From NCBI GenBank assembly GCA_002399085.1, contig DHCY01000044.1:106825-155158 (forward strand): a stretch of DNA of 48,334 bases, written 5' to 3'. Shown in pieces: positions 8,472-17,737 of the stretch; the stretch's first letter is position 1; each line of letters begins with the position of its first letter. Below the pieces are notes generated by a model, which made no database searches, was not told where the DNA came from, and saw only the letters and a list, made by a program, of their open reading frames with translations. This stretch comes from Anaerolineaceae bacterium UBA4890 (lineage in GTDB: Bacteria; Chloroflexota; Anaerolineae; Anaerolineales; Anaerolineaceae). The position numbers and the translations under genes are program-made.

Positions 8472-10351
8472 AACAAACGAAATTATGGCTGGTATTGTTG
8501 AGCGTGAGTTTGCTTGTTGCAGCTTGCGGTAACGACCAGCCCGAGATCAGCCCGATACCAACGCAAAAGACAATAGAACAGACCGCTACTCTGGCTCCCA
8601 CCCCAACCGCCACAGAAGTGCCTCCGTTGGTGTTGAACGTGTGCATGGCTGAAGAGCCAGCTGGCTTGTATCGCTATGATGGGTTCGAAGGCAGGGGTAA
8701 GCGCAGTGTTTTCGCAGCAATTTACGTGGACCTGCTTGAAGTAAATCCAGAGACAAAGCAGAGTTTGTTTTTTGAGAGCATTCCTACCCAGGAAAACGGA
8801 GGGATTCTCTTGCAAGCTGTTCCGGTTCGAGTCGGTCAACCGGTATTGGATGCCACCGGTAAAGTAGTTTACCTTGCAGAGGGCACCAAAATTGAGCACG
8901 CGATCAATTATTCGACCGAAAACCCGGTAACCTGGAATTTCGAACAGGAGTACCAGATGAACCAGTTCACGGTTACCTTCAAACTGCAGCCCGAACTGAA
9001 GTGGTCTGACGGCGACGCACTGCTTGCGGAAGATTTTGTTTTTTCTTACCACCTGGCAGAACGCAGTGGCTTGGGACACTACCAGTGGGCACTTGAACGC
9101 ACCGATAGCCTGATCGCAACTGATGAATACACCCTGGTTTGGACCGGCATCCCCGGCTTTGTGCCGCGCGACCTTGATGATATCTTGTGGCAGCCACTGC
9201 CTTCTCACCAACTAAGCGAATTTTCTGATCATGAATTGCTAACTTCTGACCTCACCACCCGTAATCCCTTGGGTTGGGGTGCCTACCAGTTGGCAGGTTG
9301 GAATGCAGGCAGCCAAATTGTGTTGGATAAGAACCCCAACTTCGTCCTGGCAGGGCAGGGTGTGCCGGCATATGATCAGCTTATTTTTCACATCGAACCG
9401 AATTTGGATGCTGCTCTGCAGAAACTCGAGAGTGGGCAGTGCGACATCCTGGACAAAACCTATCAGCTCGAAGGTATGGGAAAGAGTCAGCTGGAGACCT
9501 TAGCCGCCAACAACAAATTGGTCGTGGAAGATTGGCAACCGGTGCAGCAGCTGGTGTTTGGGATTAAACCCGCGACTTTTGATGATGGCATGTATAACGC
9601 CTGGACCTCCACGCGGCAGGACCTCTTCGGCAGCCTTCAGACCAGGCAAGTCATTGCAGCCTGCATAGACGCAAATAGCCTGGTAAGCGAATACCTGGCT
9701 GAGCATCTGCCGCAAGACTTGGTCCCGGTTAACGAGAATATGTCAGCCAACAGCCCGGATGTAAATAATGCCTACCTGGAAGAAATTGGCTGGGTATTAA
9801 CAAACGATGATTCAGGAGTGATGCGACGAGCCCAGGGTGTACCCAACGTGCTCGAAGGTCATCCCTTGGCGTTCGGAATTTATCTCGGAGAAAGTCAGCT
9901 TGACCAGGATATCGCTGAAGAAATAGTCAATCGGTTAAGTCGGTGTAATATCCCGGTGGCAAGACAATCAGCACCGCTTTCAGAACTTTATAAACCCGGA
10001 CCAGAAGGTCCTTTATTCGGTCGTAATTTTGATATGGCGTTAGTTTCGTGGAAGCAGGAACACAGCAACAACTGCCAGCTTTATACCAGCGACCAGGTGC
10101 CCTCTTCTATTAATAGCTGGGTGGGAACCAACATTGCAGGGTTCAGCAGCGTTGATTTTGATGAAGCCTGCTACCGGGCTTCTACGAGGCTACCTCTTGA
10201 AAGTGAAACAGACGATGCCGCTTTGATGGCAGAATATTTGCCGGCGATTCCTCTGATGCCGCAATACCGAATATGGGCTGCCTCAAACCGTGTTAATCTT
10301 TCAGAAAATGCGAAATTCGAAAGTTTATGGCTGTTTACGCCTGCACAGTAA
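8468..10351 (+). CDS. Family 5 extracellular solute-binding lipoprotein (peptide/nickel type)
   Basis: Periplasmic or surface binding protein of the SBP_bac_5 family, 627 residues. The signal peptide ends in the lipobox LVAAC, followed by a Thr/Pro linker. The family segments are visible: ELKWSDGDALLAEDFVFSY (with the usual DG..l.AeDv.fs signature), NPLGWGAYQLAGWNAGSQI, VLDKNPNF and the C-terminal NCQLYTSDQVPSSINSWVG. The ATGA overlap with rsgA suggests translational coupling. No permease or ATPase lies next to it, so it is either an orphan receptor or shares the transporter encoded at 13764-18770. The substrate cannot be told from sequence. Confidence 0.88.
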   Translation: MKQTKLWLVLLSVSLLVAACGNDQPEISPIPTQKTIEQTATLAPTPTATEVPPLVLNVCMAEEPAGLYRYDGFEGRGKRSVFAAIYVDLLEVNPETKQSLFFESIPTQENGGILLQAVPVRVGQPVLDATGKVVYLAEGTKIEHAINYSTENPVTWNFEQEYQMNQFTVTFKLQPELKWSDGDALLAEDFVFSYHLAERSGLGHYQWALERTDSLIATDEYTLVWTGIPGFVPRDLDDILWQPLPSHQLSEFSDHELLTSDLTTRNPLGWGAYQLAGWNAGSQIVLDKNPNFVLAGQGVPAYDQLIFHIEPNLDAALQKLESGQCDILDKTYQLEGMGKSQLETLAANNKLVVEDWQPVQQLVFGIKPATFDDGMYNAWTSTRQDLFGSLQTRQVIAACIDANSLVSEYLAEHLPQDLVPVNENMSANSPDVNNAYLEEIGWVLTNDDSGVMRRAQGVPNVLEGHPLAFGIYLGESQLDQDIAEEIVNRLSRCNIPVARQSAPLSELYKPGPEGPLFGRNFDMALVSWKQEHSNNCQLYTSDQVPSSINSWVGTNIAGFSSVDFDEACYRASTRLPLESETDDAALMAEYLPAIPLMPQYRIWAASNRVNLSENAKFESLWLFTPAQ

Positions 10352-10442
10352 TTTGCTGAAAGCGAAGATAGGTATGCATAAACTGTCAAAAAAACGTTCG
10401 GATAAATCGAAAATGTTTGATACAATGAAGTGACTGAAAGTT

Positions 10443-11006
10443 ATGGCATCTAAAAAATACATAAAAGACTATGATCTGGTCGAAACTGAAGATACCAACG
10501 GTCGGGTAAGAAAGACTGCAGTCTATCGTGGCGAATATTTCCGCCTGAATCTCGAAGAATCCCAAATCAAAAAAAATAAGTGGCAGTTTATTTTATTGTT
10601 CGTGGCTGCTCTTGGTTTGCATATTCTTGCTGGTTTGGTATACAACCCTGGTCTCAACCAGTTGTATACAGCGCTGCCCTACACGGCATCATTCTTCCCG
10701 CTTCTTTTTCTGGCGGAAGGGATCTTCAGGATTCCGAGCCAAAAACGACCGTATCGCAATGAAGAAATCGGTTTATCGTACAGAAAAGTGATCAATATGA
10801 GCCGCCTCTATCTGATTTTTATGGCAGTAGGTTTCATCGGCTTACTGGTATACTTGGTTTTCATTGCCAAAGGTCTGGTACTTCAGTGGGAAACAATTTA
10901 CCCTGGCGTAGTACTGGGAATGGCACTGCTTTCAATGTGGATCATTTACAGAAAAGCGACCAGGATTAAAATTGAAAAGGAGGAAACTCCCTCAAATAGT
11001 GAGTAA
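10443..11006 (+). CDS. Four-helix membrane protein, unknown function
   Basis: A 187-residue protein with a soluble N-terminus of about 45 residues (an IKDYDLVETEDTNGRVRKT stretch reminiscent of a beta-hairpin), then four hydrophobic helices (about 48-67, 75-93, 118-141, 149-167) and a charged tail. I do not recognise the family. A TACAAT box (10421-10426) with TTCGGA 18 bp upstream provides a plausible own promoter. It stands immediately before the peptide-transporter locus but is separated from it by that locus's own strong promoter. Confidence 0.75.
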   Translation: MASKKYIKDYDLVETEDTNGRVRKTAVYRGEYFRLNLEESQIKKNKWQFILLFVAALGLHILAGLVYNPGLNQLYTALPYTASFFPLLFLAEGIFRIPSQKRPYRNEEIGLSYRKVINMSRLYLIFMAVGFIGLLVYLVFIAKGLVLQWETIYPGVVLGMALLSMWIIYRKATRIKIEKEETPSNSE

Positions 11007-11037
11007 GTTAGTAAGAATTTAGCCAGACAGGCTTCTG

Positions 11038-11066
11038 TTGACACTATTTTCTTATTAATTTATAAT
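11038..11066 (+). promoter_or_regulatory. Consensus sigma-A promoter for the peptide-binding protein
   Basis: TTGACA (11038-11043), 17-bp spacer, TATAAT (11061-11066): a perfect match to the housekeeping consensus. Transcription should start near 11073. Two SD-like stretches follow, AAGGAG (11081) and AGGAG (11091), before the ATG at 11100. This is one of the strongest promoters visible here and implies abundant binding protein. Confidence 0.9.
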
Positions 11067-11099
11067 GAATCAAATCTTAGAAGGAGAATTAGGAGAATA

Positions 11100-13652
11100 A
11101 TGAGTAAATTTGCACGAAACCTTTCCATCTTAATTGTGCTCGTCATGTTTGGCGTAGCACTCGCCGCTTGCGGCACTCCCACCGAAGCTCCGGTGGAAAC
11201 CGAACCCCCTGTAGTCGAGACAGAAGTCCCCACAGAAGAACCTACTGAAGAACCTACTGAAGTAGTCCCCACTGAAGAACCTGCACCCGTATTCGAGGAA
11301 CAGCCCTTTGGCGAGAATCTTCCTACTGCCCCGACAATCGACACCCCATTCGTAGTCGCATACCAGGACTTCTCTCAGAAGTTCAGCCCCTTCTTCGGGG
11401 ACACTGCCTATGATATGGACGTTGCCGGGATGACCCAGATCAGAATTATGACCACCGACCGCGTCGGCGGTATCGTTTACAATGCTATCGAAGGCGAGAC
11501 TCGCAACTACAACGGCGTTGATTACCTCTATAAGGGTGCAGCTGACATCTCTGTCGATTTTGACGAAGAAGCCAATCAAACCACTTACACCGCCCGCTTG
11601 CGCGTTGGTATGAAGTTCTCCGATGGCGAACCTGTAACTGCCGACGACATCATCTTCACTTACTACACCTTCCTGGATCCTTCCTATGTTGGTTCCACCA
11701 CCCTGAGTTCTTACCCAATCGTTGGTTTGAAGGACTACCAGACCCAGACCACCACTGAAGTCTATGAAAAATACGATGCCTTCTTCGAGGACATCTATGC
11801 CGCTGGCATGGACCACGAATATGCTGACACCGATGCATGGACTGAAGAACAACAAGCTTATGTTTGGGACGAACTGGCTGCCGCTGGTTTGGCTGAAGCC
11901 CAAGGCATTGTCGACTACGTCGATGCCAACTATCGTGACGCTTATGCCCTTGATTACATCGGCAAAGAACCAACCGAAGTTGCTGAAAATCCCGGTCTCC
12001 AGGTTTCTCTTGGTATGCTCCTGTGGGGCTTTGGAGAACTTGGTGATGATGGCGTTTTGACCGTTCCGTCTGGCGCAACATTTGACCTCGTCGAAACCTT
12101 CCCGACCGTGGAAGATTACTACAACGAGATCATGTTCTCCTACGAAAACGATTATCGCGCTGCGTTCCCCTACGAATCTGCTGCCGGTACCGATATTGCC
12201 GCCAATGTAAAGACCGCTTTCATCGGTCTCTTCGGTCCCCAGGATGAAACCATGGGCGAAGGTGGCGTTCCTAATATCGCTGGTATCACCAAAGTTGATG
12301 ATTACACTGTCCAGGTTGTGACCACTGGTTACGAAGCTCCCGCTGTCTACGCCATTCTTGGTCAGCAGGTTACTCCGCTGCACTACTATGGTAGCAGAGA
12401 ACTTTACGATTACGAAAACAACATGTTCGGCTTTGAATTCGGCGATCTTTCCAAACAGGAAAGTCTGACCGCCACCCCCATGGGCGCTGGCGCTTACAAA
12501 TTCGTCGAGTATAACAACCGTGTTGTCTACTTCGAAGCCAATGAAAATTACTATCGTGGCTGCCCCAAGATTCGCGAAATCCAATTCCGCGAAACCCAAT
12601 CAGCCGAAGTTGTTACCGCTTTGACCTCTGGTGTCGCTGACGCTGGCGAAATGAGCTACAACAAGACCCGCTTCGAAGAAGTTATGACCGCAAACGCCAA
12701 CGGCGAAATGACCGGTCCCGTGATTACCTCCAGCCTGGTTGATAACCTTGGCTATGGTTACATCGGCATCAACGCCTCCACCGTAAATGTGGATGACGAT
12801 CCTGCTTCCGATGCATCCAAGAACCTGCGCCGCGCACTTGCCACCATTTTCTCTGTCTATCGCGATGTTGCAGTTGACAGCTATTATGGTGAAGGCGCTG
12901 CCGTCATTAACTACCCAATTTCCAACACCTCCTGGGCTGCACCCCAGCCGACTGACGAAGGCTACCAGGTTGCATTCTCTGTTGACGTCGATGGCAACCC
13001 CATCTATACCGCAGAAATGACCCAGGAAGAAAAATATGCTGCCGCCGAAGTTGCAGCCGCCGGCTTCTTTGAAGCTGCTGGCTTTACTGTGGTTGACGGC
13101 AAAGTGACAGCTGCCCCCGAAGGCGCGAAGCTTTCTTACGAAATCATCGTTCCTGGTGGCGGTACTGGCGACCATCCTGCATTCGCAATCCTGACTGGTG
13201 CCCGCGACTCCCTTGCCAACATCGGCGTTGAACTAAAGATCAACGATCCTGCCGAAGCCAACATCCTCTGGGATGCTTTGGATTCCGGCGAACAGGAATG
13301 CTGGACTGCAGCCTGGGGCTCCACGATTGACCCCGATATGTATCAGGTCTATCACAGCTCCAATATTGTTGGTCTGGAAGGCTCCTCTGAGTCCAACCAC
13401 TATCACATCCAGGATCAGGAACTCGACGACTTCATCATGGAAGCACGCTTGAGCGATGACCAGGCTTTCCGCAAGGCTATTTACAAACAGGCTTTGGATC
13501 GCATCATCGACTGGGCTGTCGAAATCCCGACCTATCAGCGCAAGAACGTCATCATCTTCAGCACCGAACGTATCAATATTGAGAGTTTGACTCCCGATAT
13601 CACCACTTTCTGGGGTTGGATGAACGACATTGAACTGATTGAGATGAATTAG
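11100..13652 (+). CDS. Peptide ABC transporter substrate-binding lipoprotein with large insert
   Basis: SBP_bac_5 family receptor, 850 residues against about 550-600 usual. The signal peptide ends in LAAC (Cys24). A Glu/Thr/Pro linker covers 26-66. Family features include FSDGEPVTADDIIFTYY (173-189) and MGAGAYKFVEYN. Between about 212 and 388 lies a segment of roughly 175 residues rich in Tyr, Asp, Glu and Ala with no counterpart in typical members; after it the family pattern resumes with IAGITKVDDYTVQV. The gene is strongly expressed by its promoter and SDs and is separated from the permease genes by a hairpin terminator, so receptor would be made in excess. It is probably the receptor of the permeases encoded downstream. 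Codon use is biased toward GCC/GTT/GAA, as in highly expressed genes. Confidence 0.92.
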   Translation: MSKFARNLSILIVLVMFGVALAACGTPTEAPVETEPPVVETEVPTEEPTEEPTEVVPTEEPAPVFEEQPFGENLPTAPTIDTPFVVAYQDFSQKFSPFFGDTAYDMDVAGMTQIRIMTTDRVGGIVYNAIEGETRNYNGVDYLYKGAADISVDFDEEANQTTYTARLRVGMKFSDGEPVTADDIIFTYYTFLDPSYVGSTTLSSYPIVGLKDYQTQTTTEVYEKYDAFFEDIYAAGMDHEYADTDAWTEEQQAYVWDELAAAGLAEAQGIVDYVDANYRDAYALDYIGKEPTEVAENPGLQVSLGMLLWGFGELGDDGVLTVPSGATFDLVETFPTVEDYYNEIMFSYENDYRAAFPYESAAGTDIAANVKTAFIGLFGPQDETMGEGGVPNIAGITKVDDYTVQVVTTGYEAPAVYAILGQQVTPLHYYGSRELYDYENNMFGFEFGDLSKQESLTATPMGAGAYKFVEYNNRVVYFEANENYYRGCPKIREIQFRETQSAEVVTALTSGVADAGEMSYNKTRFEEVMTANANGEMTGPVITSSLVDNLGYGYIGINASTVNVDDDPASDASKNLRRALATIFSVYRDVAVDSYYGEGAAVINYPISNTSWAAPQPTDEGYQVAFSVDVDGNPIYTAEMTQEEKYAAAEVAAAGFFEAAGFTVVDGKVTAAPEGAKLSYEIIVPGGGTGDHPAFAILTGARDSLANIGVELKINDPAEANILWDALDSGEQECWTAAWGSTIDPDMYQVYHSSNIVGLEGSSESNHYHIQDQELDDFIMEARLSDDQAFRKAIYKQALDRIIDWAVEIPTYQRKNVIIFSTERINIESLTPDITTFWGWMNDIELIEMN

Positions 13653-13682
13653 ATCCGTGAACTGTAACGGGTAAAGAAACCG

Positions 13683-13710
13683 ATGAGCCCACCCACATGG
13701 GTGGGCTCAT
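13683..13710 (+). terminator. Hairpin between receptor and permease genes
   Basis: A perfect 13-bp stem (ATGAGCCCACCCA and its complement) lies 31 nt after the receptor stop. The downstream T-content is modest, so it is likely a partial terminator or a 3'-end stabiliser. Such elements let binding proteins exceed membrane components in amount. Confidence 0.75.
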
Positions 13711-13763
13711 TATGTCTCTCACCGATGTCCTATTACCCACACAGCAGAATGAGGTAACGCAGT

Positions 13764-14753
13764 ATGAAAAATTTTATTATAAGGAGAGTCATTCTAGGTA
13801 TTTTTATAACCTTTTTTGGGGCAATGCTTTCCTATACAGTGATCCGCAGCTTGCCCACATCGTATGTTGAGTCGATTGCCAGGCAACGTGCCTCAAACCC
13901 GCTCAGTACGAAATCTTATCAAGAATGGCTGGCAGATTTGAATAAAGTCTATGGGCTTGATAAAGGTATTATCCCCGGTTTTTTTGGCTGGCTGGGTAAT
14001 GCTATTAAAGGTGACTTTGGCGATTCATGGCATTATGGTGTTCCTGTGACCGAAAAATTTGCCGATGTCATTTGGGTTTCAATCATTCTAAACATTGTTA
14101 CAACGCTAGTGCAATTTTTTATAGCGATACCATTAGGCATCCTGGCGGCGAGGAAGCAATACAGCCGCACGGACTACGCAATTACATTCTTTGCGCTGAT
14201 GGGTATATCGCTTCCCACCTTCTTCCTCGCGACGATCCTGAAGTACGTCTTTGCGATCAAGTTGCAGTGGTTCGATCTTTACGGTCTTACCGGTCGTTTT
14301 CATACGACCATGACCCCTTTCCAGCAAGCTTTGGACATCGCCTATCATCTCGTGTTGCCTGTTGTTACCCTGATGATGCTTTCTGTTGGTTCGCTGATGC
14401 GCTACACCCGTACCAATATGCTGGAAGTTCTTAATTCCGACTATATCCGGACTGCCCGCGCCAAGGGTTTGCCTGAGAAAGTCGTGATCAATAAACACGC
14501 TTTTCGAAATACGCTCATCCCACTGGTAACCTCCTTGAGTGGTATTTTGCCTGGTATGTTTACAGGGGCGATGATCACGGAAACCCTCTACCAGATCCCT
14601 GGTATTGGATACATATCTTATCAGGCAATTATTCGCGGCGACATTCCGTTCGCTATGTTCTACATGGTATTTTTGATCTTGCTTACCCAGGTCAGTATTT
14701 TGTTGTCCGATATCCTCTATGCGGTTGTAGACCCCCGAATTCGGGTCAATTAG
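13764..14753 (+). CDS. Peptide ABC transporter permease, DppB/OppB type
   Basis: Inner-membrane permease of the binding-protein-dependent peptide transporter, 329 residues (normal). The N-terminal helix (about 8-29) is followed by the LNKVYGLDKGIIPGFFGWLGNAIKGDFGDSW-type loop typical of OppB. The remaining helices and the EAA-like coupling loop YIRTARAKGLPEKVVINKHA are present. The C-terminus DILYAVVDPRIRVN is classical. An SD-like GAGGTAA lies about 7 nt before the ATG. The stop codon overlaps the SD of the next gene. Confidence 0.95.
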   Translation: MKNFIIRRVILGIFITFFGAMLSYTVIRSLPTSYVESIARQRASNPLSTKSYQEWLADLNKVYGLDKGIIPGFFGWLGNAIKGDFGDSWHYGVPVTEKFADVIWVSIILNIVTTLVQFFIAIPLGILAARKQYSRTDYAITFFALMGISLPTFFLATILKYVFAIKLQWFDLYGLTGRFHTTMTPFQQALDIAYHLVLPVVTLMMLSVGSLMRYTRTNMLEVLNSDYIRTARAKGLPEKVVINKHAFRNTLIPLVTSLSGILPGMFTGAMITETLYQIPGIGYISYQAIIRGDIPFAMFYMVFLILLTQVSILLSDILYAVVDPRIRVN

Positions 14754-14762
14754 GAGGCGGAG

Positions 14763-16520
14763 ATGAGTGAATTAGAAACAACAAATTTAACAAACGAACC
14801 AATTCAAAATCGACCTCCTCAAAACCAGGATATGGCTCTGGATGATGCCCGTCGGGTTAAAACGCTTTCTCCCGGCATGCTGGTGTTCAAGCGCTTTATC
14901 CGCAATAAGCTGGCTGTAATTGGCATGGTCATTTTGGTGTTCATGTTCCTGTTCTCTTTCCTGGGACCACTCCTTACGCCATACACCCAAACGGAAGTCT
15001 TTTATAAACAGTCCACGATTAAAAAAGATTACGCTGGTGCAATCTACAACACCGAACTTCGCTATTCGACAAAGCAAGGTGAAATTTTTGGTGGTGCCGA
15101 ACAAGCCAGGTTTTTGCTTGCGCTGGGCAAAGGTGAAACTCAATTCAAATCCGGTGACAATTCTTACTCATACATTGAAGAAGGCGAAGATTTTTATCGG
15201 ATCGTCAAACTTGAAAAATTCGCCGAAGTTGTACTGGGACGCATCAATCCCCTCCCTGGAAACACGCTGGCATTAGGTTTCGCTGAAGCTTACGAAGCTG
15301 CTAAATCTGCAGGAGAAAATTCATTCGTTTTTGATGGAACGACCTATATCCTGACCCAGGTAATGAAAAACGTAGAGATCTCCACTCAAAAAGATGTCGC
15401 GATTGCCAGTTATTCAATTTTTGACGCTTATAATTCCGCTGACTCAAGTTTGATAAACTCCTATGACTTCCGCCTGCGGAGTGAGTTCGCTGGTGTGAAT
15501 GACGAATCAACCTTCGAATTTGATGGCAGAGAATTTCAGGTTAAAGAACACGAAGGTCAGATTACTATTATTGATGATAATGGTGAGCCTTTTGTTGAAG
15601 TGTCCAATATTATTGTGAACCCACTGGATGCAAACGAATTCCTGTCTGTGGAATTTAAGGCGATTGCGCGGGATGCAATTAACGACCGCGCCAACAAGTT
15701 TGAATTCACGGGTGACGATGGCGTCACAACCGAATATGATATCAATCGTGTGAATACCAACTATTACATCAAGAGGGAAACCCAAACAACCCTGATCAAT
15801 ATGTTTGAGTTCCCATCATTGCAACACCCATTAGGTACTGATAACAATGGTATGGATATGCTCACCCGTCTTATGTACGGTGGTCGTGTGTCCTTGATGG
15901 TCGGTTTTGTCGCTGTTTTCCTGGAATTGATCATCGGCGTTGTGATCGGTGGTGTATCCGGGTATTTTGGCGGTTGGGTCGATACCGCGTTGATGCGTTT
16001 TGTAGACCTGTTCAACAGCATTCCTGCAATGCCTCTGATTTTGATATTTGGTTCTGTAATGGACACGCTGGAGGTCACGCCAATCAACCGCATGTTTATT
16101 CTCATGGCTATCCTGGGCTTATTGGGCTGGACAGGAATTGCCCGTGTGGTTCGCGGACAGATTTTAAGCCTGCGCGAGCAGGACTTCATGGTCGCGACCG
16201 AGGCAACTGGTATTCGAACCAGTCGGAAGATTTTCCGCCATCTGGTCCCCAACGTCATGCCGATACTAATCGTTACCGCAACTGCCAGTTTGGGCGGTTT
16301 GATCATCACTGAAGCAACCCTGGGTTTCCTGGGACTTGGCATCAAGTACCCTCTGGCATCCTGGGGCAGCATTATCAACATTTCTTCAGACGCATTCATC
16401 ATGCAAACCTACTGGTTCATGTGGATCCCGGCTGGTATGTTAATTTTGTTGACCGTGTTAGGCTTCAACTTTGTTGGTGATGGTCTGCGCGATGCCTATG
16501 ATCCGAAAATGAAACGCTAA
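14763..16520 (+). CDS. Peptide ABC transporter permease, DppC/OppC type, with repeat-containing periplasmic insert
   Basis: OppC-type permease of 585 residues, almost twice the usual 300. The conserved N-terminal segment (about 35-50) and first helix (51-72) are normal. The standard motif HPLGTDNNGMDMLTRLMYGG appears only at 355-374, and the EAA loop and remaining helices follow as usual. Between helix 1 and that motif lies an insert (about 78-345) predicted outside the membrane. It contains four similar units centred at about 115-150, 172-205, 235-275 and 297-338. Each has a helical stretch followed by G...(T/S)F.F.G..Y.(I/V). The insert is homologous to the lipoprotein at 19162-20049; for example DVAIAS...YNS.D (211-228) matches DVAVAS...YNS.D there. 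No frameshift or junction is seen, so the insert is a genuine part of the protein. Confidence 0.95.
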   Translation: MSELETTNLTNEPIQNRPPQNQDMALDDARRVKTLSPGMLVFKRFIRNKLAVIGMVILVFMFLFSFLGPLLTPYTQTEVFYKQSTIKKDYAGAIYNTELRYSTKQGEIFGGAEQARFLLALGKGETQFKSGDNSYSYIEEGEDFYRIVKLEKFAEVVLGRINPLPGNTLALGFAEAYEAAKSAGENSFVFDGTTYILTQVMKNVEISTQKDVAIASYSIFDAYNSADSSLINSYDFRLRSEFAGVNDESTFEFDGREFQVKEHEGQITIIDDNGEPFVEVSNIIVNPLDANEFLSVEFKAIARDAINDRANKFEFTGDDGVTTEYDINRVNTNYYIKRETQTTLINMFEFPSLQHPLGTDNNGMDMLTRLMYGGRVSLMVGFVAVFLELIIGVVIGGVSGYFGGWVDTALMRFVDLFNSIPAMPLILIFGSVMDTLEVTPINRMFILMAILGLLGWTGIARVVRGQILSLREQDFMVATEATGIRTSRKIFRHLVPNVMPILIVTATASLGGLIITEATLGFLGLGIKYPLASWGSIINISSDAFIMQTYWFMWIPAGMLILLTVLGFNFVGDGLRDAYDPKMKR

Positions 16521-16528
16521 GGTGACTA

Positions 16529-17737
16529 ATGACCGAAGAAAAAGATTTAAAACAATACGACACTACTGATTTGGAAGATAACCGCATCACAGAGAGGATT
16601 CACCTCACTGCGCGTGAATCGAGTCGTATCAGCCGTGAAAACCGCAAAATAACTGATGCGATCGAAAAGCAACGCAAGCGGAAGAATGTACCGGAAAGCG
16701 AATTCTTAACTGAAATGCGTGATCCAAAAAATGTAGTCGAGTTTGACGATTTGCATACTTACTTCTTCACTGACATCGGCACAGTAAAAGCTGTGGATGG
16801 CGTAAGTTATGACGTGCCAATTGGCTCAACCGTTGGCGTGGTTGGTGAATCTGGCTGCGGAAAATCAGTGACTGCTTTGTCACTGATGCAGTTGGTGCAG
16901 CGACCGCAGGGTCAGATTGTTAAGGGAACTGTACGTCTGAATACTGGAACGAAGGTCTATGATATTGCCAAGACCCCGGTCCAGGAGATGGAAAAGATCC
17001 GTGGTAACGAAGTTTCCATGATCTTCCAGGAACCGATGACCAGTCTGAACCCAGTTTTCACAGCCGGTTTCCAGGTTGATGAAGTAATTGAACTTCACAA
17101 CCCTGAAATGACCAAAGAACAAGTCAAGGCTCGCACACTCGAAATGATCGACATGGTTGGTATTGCCAACGCCGAGGGTGTGTACGATATGTATCCCCAC
17201 CAGTTGTCTGGCGGTATGCGCCAGCGCATCATGATCGCCATGGCATTGGCTTGTAACCCGCGTCTGATCATTGCCGATGAACCGACCACCGCCCTGGATG
17301 TGACCATTCAGGCACAGATCCTTGATTTATTGCGCAACCTGAAAGACAAAATCAATTCGAGCATTATGCTCATCACCCATGACCTTGGCGTCGTGGCTGA
17401 GATGGCTGACTTTGTTGTGGTTATGTATGCCGGTCGGATCGTTGAAAAAGGTACGGCAGAGGAAGTTTACGATCACCCGATGCACCCCTATACGGTCGGC
17501 TTGATGGCTTCGAAGCCTGTGATCAATAAGGAAGTTGACAAGTTGTACAGCATTCCTGGCACGGTGCCAAATCCGGTCAACATGCCAGACTATTGCTATT
17601 TCAAGGATCGTTGTAATCGGCGTATGCCTATCTGCGACGGACCTTATCCTCCTGAATATTTCCTCTCCCCAACCCACATGGCAGTTTGCTATCTCTACGA
17701 AGATGAGGAGGTAAAAGCAAATTATGGCAAAGAATAA
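16529..17737 (+). CDS. Peptide ABC transporter ATP-binding protein, DppD/OppD type
   Basis: Cytoplasmic ATPase that powers the transporter, 402 residues. Walker A is GESGCGKS, the signature is LSGGMRQR, Walker B is LIIADEPTTALD, and the switch histidine lies in ITHDLGVV. The C-terminal OppD extension contains cysteines (C-Y-F-K-D-R-C, then C and C), the arrangement that binds a [4Fe-4S] cluster in structurally studied Opp ATPases. Unusually, about 65 charged residues precede the ATPase domain (with ARESSRISRENRKI), giving extra length at the N-terminus. It overlaps the following ATPase gene by 14 nt. Confidence 0.96.
   Translation: MTEEKDLKQYDTTDLEDNRITERIHLTARESSRISRENRKITDAIEKQRKRKNVPESEFLTEMRDPKNVVEFDDLHTYFFTDIGTVKAVDGVSYDVPIGSTVGVVGESGCGKSVTALSLMQLVQRPQGQIVKGTVRLNTGTKVYDIAKTPVQEMEKIRGNEVSMIFQEPMTSLNPVFTAGFQVDEVIELHNPEMTKEQVKARTLEMIDMVGIANAEGVYDMYPHQLSGGMRQRIMIAMALACNPRLIIADEPTTALDVTIQAQILDLLRNLKDKINSSIMLITHDLGVVAEMADFVVVMYAGRIVEKGTAEEVYDHPMHPYTVGLMASKPVINKEVDKLYSIPGTVPNPVNMPDYCYFKDRCNRRMPICDGPYPPEYFLSPTHMAVCYLYEDEEVKANYGKE

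Noticed and set aside
11130..12599. 489-codon open frame on the minus strand inside the receptor gene
   Set aside because: It is a shadow of the strongly biased codon use of the receptor; the translation shows no known family and has no promoter or SD.
14763..16520. Assembly chimera or frameshift explaining the long permease
   Set aside because: One uninterrupted frame with the same style of codon use, and the insert has a homologue nearby in the same locus.
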